Shown here one piece after another: positions 58,381 through 64,000 of a stretch of 64,000 nt of DNA. The notes beneath the pieces were generated by a model. It worked only from the letters and a program-made list of their open reading frames with translations, was not told the DNA's origin and did not search any database. Where the stretch lies: contig JAEOAD010000015.1 in the NCBI GenBank assembly GCA_036365145.1, forward strand, positions 7,557,501 through 7,621,500, read 5' to 3'. A program made the translations under genes and the position numbers. The stretch is from Orientallactaga sibirica (lineage: Eukaryota; Chordata; Mammalia; Rodentia; Dipodidae). The number at the start of each line of letters is the position of its first letter. The stretch's first letter is position 1.

Positions 58381-61300
58381 AGCTAGGATCCACAAATGAG
58401 AGAGAACATGTGACGTTTGGCTTTCTGGGCCTGGGTTACCTCACTAAGTATAATCCTTTCCAGATCCATCCATTTTCCAGCAAATTTCATAACTTAATTT
58501 TTCTTTACTGCCAAGTAGAACTCCATTGTGTAAATGTATCACATCTTCATTATCTACTCATCAGTTGAGGGACATCTAGGCTGGTTCCATTTCCTATTAT
58601 GAATAGAGCATCAATAAACATGGTCGAGCAAGTATCTCTAAGGTAGTGAGATGAGTCCTTAGGATATATGCCTAGGAGTGGTATAGCTGGGTCATATGGT
58701 AGATCTATTTTTATCTGTCTCAGGAACCTCCACACTGATTTCCACAATGGATGGACCAGATTGCATTCCCACCAACAGTGTAGAAGGGTTCCTCTTTTTC
58801 CACATCCTTGCCAGCATTTATAGTCATTTGTTTTCATGATGGTAGCCTATGTGACAGGAGTGAGATGGAATCTCAAAGTAGTTTTAATCTGTATTTACCT
58901 GATGACTAGGGATGTAGAACAGTTTTTTTTAGATGTTTATATGCCATCTGTATTTCTTCTGAGAACTCTCTATTTAGTTCCATAGCCCATTTTTTAATTG
59001 GGTTGTTTGATTTCTTATTATTTAATTTTTTGAGTTCTTTGTATATCCTAGATATTAATGCTCTGTCAGATGTATAGCTGGCAAAGATTTTCTCCCATTC
59101 TGTAGGTTGCCTCTTTGCTATATTCAAAGTTTCTTTAGCTGTACAAAAGCTTTGTAATTTCGTGAGATTCTAGTAGTTGATCTGTGGTTTTATTTCCTGA
59201 GAAATTGGGGATATATTCAGAAAGTCTTTGCCAAGACCAATATGTTGAAGTGTTTCCCCTACTTTTTCCTCTAGCAGTTTCAGAGTTTCAGGTATGATAT
59301 TAAGGTCTTTGATCCATTTGGACTTAATTCTTTTGCATGGAGAGAGATAAAGATCTATTTTCATCCTTCTACAGATACATATCCAGTTTTCCCAGCACCA
59401 TTTGCTGAAGAGGCTGTCTTTTCTCCAATGAGTATTATTGGCATTTTTGTCAAAGATCAGTTGGCTATAGCTACCCAGACTTACATCAGGGTCCTCTATT
59501 CTGTTCCATTGATCTACATGTCTCTTTTTGTGCCAGTACCATGCTGTTTTGGTTACTATTGCTCTGTAATATAGGTTAAAATCAGGTATGGTGACACCAC
59601 CAGCTTTATTTTTGTTGCTCAAAATTGTTTTAGATATCTGAGGTTTTAGTGCTTCCTAATGAAGTTTTTGGGTTGTTTTTTATATTTCCATGAAGAATGC
59701 CATTAGAATTTTGATGGGGATTGCATTAAATGTGTAGATTGCCATTTTCATAATATTGATTCTTCCAATCCAAGAACAATGGATGTCTTTTCATTTCCTA
59801 GTGTCTTCTGCAATTTCTTGCTTGAGTGTTTTAAAGTTTTCATTGTTGAGATCTTTCACTTCCTTGGTTAGGTTTATCCCAAGGTACTTTATTTTTTCTG
59901 ATGCAATTGTGAATGGGAGTGATTCTCTGATCTCATCCTCTGTGTGTTTGTTGTTAGCATATAGGAAAGCTACTGATTTCTGTGTGCTTATTTTGTATCC
60001 TGCTACATGGCTATAGATGTTTATCAGCTCTAACAGTTTGCTGGTAGAGTCTTTAGGGTCTTTTATGTATAGAATCATATCATCTGAAAATAATGATAAC
60101 TTGATCTCTTCCTTTCCTATTTGTATCCCTTTTATGTGTGTCTGTTGCCTTATTGCTATGGCTAAGACTTCCAGTACTATATTAAATAAAAGTGGGGACA
60201 GTGGACACCCTTGTCTTGTGCCTGATTTTAGTGGAAAAGCTTCAAGTTTTTCTCCATTTAGTATTATATTGGCTATGGGTTTGTCATAAATAGCCTTTAT
60301 TATGTTGAGATATGTTCCTTGTATTCCCATCTCTGGAGGACTTTTATCATGAAAGGATTTTGAATTTTGTCAAATGCTTTTTCTGCATCTAATGAGAAGA
60401 TCAAGTGATTTTTGTCCTTCAGTCCATTTATAAAATATATTACATTTATCTATTTGCATATGTTGAACCATCTCTGCATCTCTGGGATGAAGCCCTACTT
60501 GGTTGGGGTGAATGATCTTTCTAATATATTCTTTTTTAAATTATTTTTTAATTGACAACTTCTATACTTACATACAAAAAACACATGACATTTCCCTCCC
60601 CTCCCCCATTCCACTTTAGAATTCCAGTCTCCATCATACTCCCTCCCTCTCTCCATTAGTCTCTCTTTTAATTAGATGTCATCATCTTTTTCTTCTATTT
60701 TGAGGGTCTTGTGAAGGTATTGTTAGGCACTGCAAGGTCATGGATATCGAGGCCAATTTCTGTCTGGGCAATTGCATTGTAAGAAGTCATACCCTTCCAT
60801 TGGCTCTTCAATTCTATCCACCCCCTCTTCTGCAATGGTCCCTGAGCCTTGGAGGGTGTGACAGAGGTGTTTCAGTGCTGGGCACTCCTCCATCCCTTCT
60901 TCTCAGCACTATGTTGGGTCATCCAGGTGGTCATTGCCATCTGAAAAGAGAAGCTTCTCTAACCAGAAGTGAGAGTAGCGTTAATATGTGAATATGAACA
61001 TTAAGTGTAGTGCCTTCAGGGCAGCTTGGTGGGAATAATATATACATTTAGTCAGACAAGAGCAGGCTTTATACCCCTAAGGCTCATAACCTCACCTGCC
61101 ATAGACTCTTGCTTAGGTTTTTCAGTACCAGGTATGTATTCCCTCCCATAGAGAGGGCCTTCAGTCCAATTATGGAGCATTTGGTTACCCCAAGAGTAGA
61201 TTCTTGTATTCTATTTGCCAATATTTTGTTGAGAATTTTTGCCTCTATGTTCATGAGGGATATTGGTCTGTAATTTTCCTTTTTTGTTCTGTCTTTGCCT

Positions 61301-62850
61301 GGTTTTGGGATCAGAGTGATGCTGGCTTTATAGAAGGAGTTTGATAGGATTCCTTCCTTTTCTATTTTATGGAAAAGTTTAAAAAGCATTGGTGTTAGTT
61401 CTTCCATGAAGGTCCGGTTAAATTTAGCAGTGAATCCATCTGGGCCTGGACTCTTTTTAGTTTGGAGATTTTTTTTTTATAACTGCTTGGATCTCCATAC
61501 TTATTATAGGTCTATTTAAGTGGTTAATCTCATCTTGATTTAATTTAGGTAAGTCATATAAATCAAGGAAATAATCCATTTCTTTCAAAGTTTCAAACTT
61601 AGAGGAGTATATGTTCTTATAGTATGTCCCTATGATTTTTTAAATTTCTCTGCTATCTGTATGTAATGGTTCCTCTTTTTTCTCTAACTTTATTAATTTT
61701 TGTCTCTTCTCTCTTTCTTTTGGTCATATTTGCTATGGGTTTATCAATCTTGTTTATCCTTTCAAAGAACCAACTCTTTATTCATTTATTCTTTGGATTG
61801 TTTTTTTGTTTGTTTGTTTGTATTTCATTAATTTCTGCCCTAATATTTATTATTTCTTCCTGTTTACTGATTTTTTCGGTTTGCCTTGTTCTTCTTTTTC
61901 CAAGGCCTTAAGTTGCAGCATTAAGTTGTTTACTTGCAACTTCTCTAATTTCTTAACATAGGCACTTAAAGGCATAAATTTCCCTCTTAGGACTGCCTCA
62001 TTGTGTCCCAAAGGTTTTGGTATGTTGTGTTCTCATTATCATTTGACTCCATGAAATTTTGATTTCATTCTTGATTTCTTCATTGACCCAATCATCATTT
62101 AGTTGTGTATTGTTTAGTTTTCATGATTTTGTGTATGCTTTATAGCTTTTCTTGCTATTGATTTGTAGTTTGATCCCATTGTGATCAAATAGAGTGCATG
62201 GAATTATGTCAGTTTTCCCATGTTTGTTAAGATTTGCTTTGTGTCCTAATATATGATCTATTTTAGAGAATGTTCCATGTGCTGCTGAAAAGGATGTGCA
62301 TTTTTTAGCATTTGTATGAAATGTCCTATATAGATCTGAGAGGTCCATTTGTTCTATGACCTCATTTAATACAGAAGAATCTCTGTTTATTTTTTGCCAG
62401 GATGACCTGTCAGTTCGTGAGAGTGGTGTGTTGAGATAACCCACTACAAATGTGTTTGGTGTTATCTATGACCTTAGTTCTAATAGCATTTGTTTGATGA
62501 AATTGGGAGCCCCTGTGTTAGGGGCATATATGTTTAGGATTGTCATGTCCTCCTATTGGAGCTTTCCTTTAATCAATATAAAGTGACCTTCCTTATCTTT
62601 CCTAAGTAACGTTGGTCTAAAGTCCACCATGTCTGATATTAGGATAGTGACCCCTGCTTCTTTTCTAGGCCCATTTGCTTGAAACACCATTTTCCAACCT
62701 TTCACCCTAAGATAGTGTCCATCCTTTGTAGAAAGGTGAGTTTCTTGGAGGCAACAAATTGAAGAATCTTGCTTTTTAGCCCATTCTGCATACCTATGTC
62801 TTTTGATTGAGGTATTTAGGCCATTGATATTCAGTTATTATTGAAAGGTG
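58381..62850 (-). pseudogene. L1 ORF2, all domains present but broken
   Basis: Element order right to left. Endonuclease about 62850-62100 (L-N-I-N-G-L-N-like start, F-S-K-I-D-H-I-L, and F-D-H where S-D-H is usual). Reverse transcriptase about 61430-61198 and 60535-59790 ([20 protein letters not shown], and F-S-D-D where F-A-D-D is usual). C-terminal domain about 59620-58550 (N-K-A-G-G, W-C-W-E-N-W, C-W-Q-G-C...[15 protein letters not shown]). Longest open pieces 179 and 150 codons. Frameshifts, stops and an L1 insertion make it non-functional. Confidence 0.9.
60536..61197 (-). mobile_element. 5'-truncated L1-A 3'UTR nested in L1 ORF2
   Basis: About 662 bases of L1-A 3'UTR only, very like 17866-18530 (shared GGCACTGCAAGGTCATG, ATATCGAGGCCAAT, AAGAAGTCATACCCTTCC). 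Inserted antisense in the ORF2 reverse transcriptase. The host frame resumes at 61198 (GTAGATTCTTGTATTC), with a possible short duplication ATTCTT (60525-60535 region and 61200-61205). Confidence 0.88.
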
Positions 62851-62934
62851 TGTATTTTTTGTCATTTTTTTTTGTTTTGTTTTGTAGTTCTTCCAGTTTT
62901 CCAGGTGCTCTTATATGTGTGCTTTTCTTTCTCT

Positions 62935-63810
62935 TCAGCATATTTTCTGTAGTGCTCGTTTTGTCTTCAAATATTCCTTTAGCCTGCTTTTGTTGTGGAA
63001 TGTCCTTATTTCTCCATCTATTTGAATATATAGCTTTGCAGGATAAAGTAACTTTGGTTGACAGTTGATATCTTTCAGGATTTGGAATACATCACTCCAA
63101 GCCCTTCTGGCTTTCAAAGTTTGTGTTGAGTAATCTGTGATTCTGATGGGCTTGTCTTTGTAGGTGACTTGCTTTTTCTCTCTAGCTGCTTTCAATATAT
63201 TTTCTTTGGTTTGTATGTTTGGTAGTTTAATTATAATATGGCAAGGAGAGGTTCTTTCCAGGTTTTGTCTATTTGGTGTTCTAAAGGCTTCCTGTATCTG
63301 CATTGGCATTTCTTTCCCAATTTGGGGGAAGTTTTCTTGTATGATTTTGTTGAAAACACCTCCTATGCCTTTGGAGTAAAATTCTCCTTCTACTATACCC
63401 TGGATTGTTATGTTTGATCTTTTCATCGTGTACCAAATATCTTGAAATTTCCATTCATACCTTCCTAATAGTTTGCTTTTCTCTTTGTTGGACTGTATTA
63501 GATCTGCCACCTGGTCTTCTAGTTTAGATATTCTGTTTTCTCTGTCATCCATTCTACTGGAGAGACTTTCTACAGAGTTTTTTATTTCAGTGACTGTGTT
63601 CTTCATTGCTAGTATTTCTGACTGGTTTTTCTTTACTATTTCTATTTTCTTATTCATGTCTTGTATTGACCTCCTTTTTTCATTAAATTGATTTCCTGTG
63701 TGTTCTTTGATTCCTTTGATTTCCTCTTGGAGTTCTTTGAACATATTTATAATAATTATTTTGAAATCTTTCTCAGGCATTTCCTTTAAATCTGTCTCAC
63801 TGAAGGTCAT
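62935..63810 (-). CDS. L1 ORF1p, 291-codon open frame
   Basis: RNA-binding chaperone that coats L1 RNA as trimers in the cytoplasm. Residues about 45-115 form a coiled coil (heptads such as I-K-N-S-V-E-S-L-S-S-R-M and I-S-K-L-E-D-Q-V). About 118-215 fit the RRM (W-K-F-Q-D-I-W, I-I-Q-E-N-F-P, M-Q-I-Q-E-A-F-R-T-P), and about 216-288 the C-terminal domain (L-K-A-R-R-A-W, Y-P-A-K-L). Shorter than human ORF1p (338) because the N-terminus lacks about 45 residues. An upstream in-phase stop lies near 63895, so ATG 63810 is the first methionine in this frame. Open throughout, unlike ORF2, but whether it is expressed is unknown. Confidence 0.8.
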   Translation of the reverse strand: MTFSETDLKEMPEKDFKIIIINMFKELQEEIKGIKEHTGNQFNEKRRSIQDMNKKIEIVKKNQSEILAMKNTVTEIKNSVESLSSRMDDRENRISKLEDQVADLIQSNKEKSKLLGRYEWKFQDIWYTMKRSNITIQGIVEGEFYSKGIGGVFNKIIQENFPQIGKEMPMQIQEAFRTPNRQNLERTSPCHIIIKLPNIQTKENILKAAREKKQVTYKDKPIRITDYSTQTLKARRAWSDVFQILKDINCQPKLLYPAKLYIQIDGEIRTFHNKSRLKEYLKTKRALQKIC

Positions 63811-64000
63811 TTCTGATGCATTAATACTTTTTTCTGGATTTATATGGTCTTGATATTTTGTGTTTCTTGTATTATAATATAGAGATTTTTACATCTTGGA
63901 TTAATTTAATGCTTGGGTTTTCTAATTATCTGCAGTAATATTAGATGTATCAATCAATCTGATGTTATGTATCTTCAGGGTAGGAGCTTAAGGTGCTAGG
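63811..64000 (-). repeat. L1 5' region, cut by window end
   Basis: Continues upstream of ORF1 in the same element. The frame stays open back to about 63895 without a methionine. The rest should be 5'UTR or ORF1 leader beyond the window. Confidence 0.55.

Larger units (their letters stand above)
57050..64000 (-). mobile_element. Near full-length L1, 3'UTR to ORF1, cut by window end
   Basis: Antisense L1 running past the right edge. From right to left: 5' region (64000-63811), ORF1 (63810-62935), ORF2 (about 62850-58381, with a 662-base L1-A fragment inserted at 60536-61197), 3'UTR (58380-57050). The intergenic gap of about 85 bases between ORF1 and ORF2 is normal for L1. ORF2 is broken, so it is not autonomous. 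Confidence 0.92.

Noticed and set aside
1..64000. tRNA genes within the tRNA-derived SINE heads
   Set aside because: All heads are degenerate and linked to SINE bodies and tails; none folds by eye as an intact cloverleaf.

Overview
This window is mammalian, most likely rodent, nuclear DNA and contains no protein-coding gene that I can recognise. Two abundant short interspersed families place it. The first is a 7SL-derived B1 element. The second is a tRNA-derived SINE with an A-box/B-box head and a CT-rich, TAAA-rich tail. The forms seen here look to me like those of jerboas (Dipodidae), but the exact species is my inference from memory of repeat types. The only long open frames belong to LINE-1 (L1) retrotransposons. 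There are no operons, CRISPR arrays or RNA genes.

Layout. 1-12.9 kb: an L1 3'UTR scrap, unassigned sequence, MIR/L2/old L1 relics, and an L1 with a 5' inversion that itself received a second twin-primed L1 (10.5-11.9 kb). 12.9-26.4 kb: a dense L1 graveyard of two large antisense L1s of one 3'UTR type (L1-B), an internally deleted L1 of another type (L1-A), and a short LTR retrotransposon with both LTRs and a perfect 5-bp target duplication, nested in L1 ORF2. 26.4-55.2 kb: mostly unassigned, probably intronic or intergenic sequence, sprinkled with SINEs, solo LTRs, MLT1-like LTRs, L2/MIR relics and microsatellites. 55.2-64 kb: an L1-A with a 5'UTR joined directly to the ORF2 end (plus strand), then an antisense L1 that is complete from 3'UTR to ORF1. 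That L1 has a broken ORF2, an open 291-codon ORF1, and a younger L1-A 3' fragment nested inside it.

L1-A and L1-B are names used only here. L1-A 3'UTRs end next to GAAGTTGTCAATAAAAAT. L1-B 3'UTRs end next to a TCCATAATAA-like segment in sense. LTR-A and LTR-B are likewise local labels for two MaLR-like LTR families.

The most noteworthy items are two internally deleted L1s (one fuses an ORF1 N-terminal part in frame to the ORF2 C-terminal zinc knuckle), roughly 92-bp monomers in an L1 5'UTR, two different 5'UTRs on the same L1 3'UTR type, the short LTR element, a 42-bp inverted repeat explained by twin priming, an unexplained 170-bp direct duplication at 43 kb, and a strong minus-strand bias of the insertions. 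Nothing seen here supports an undescribed host gene system.
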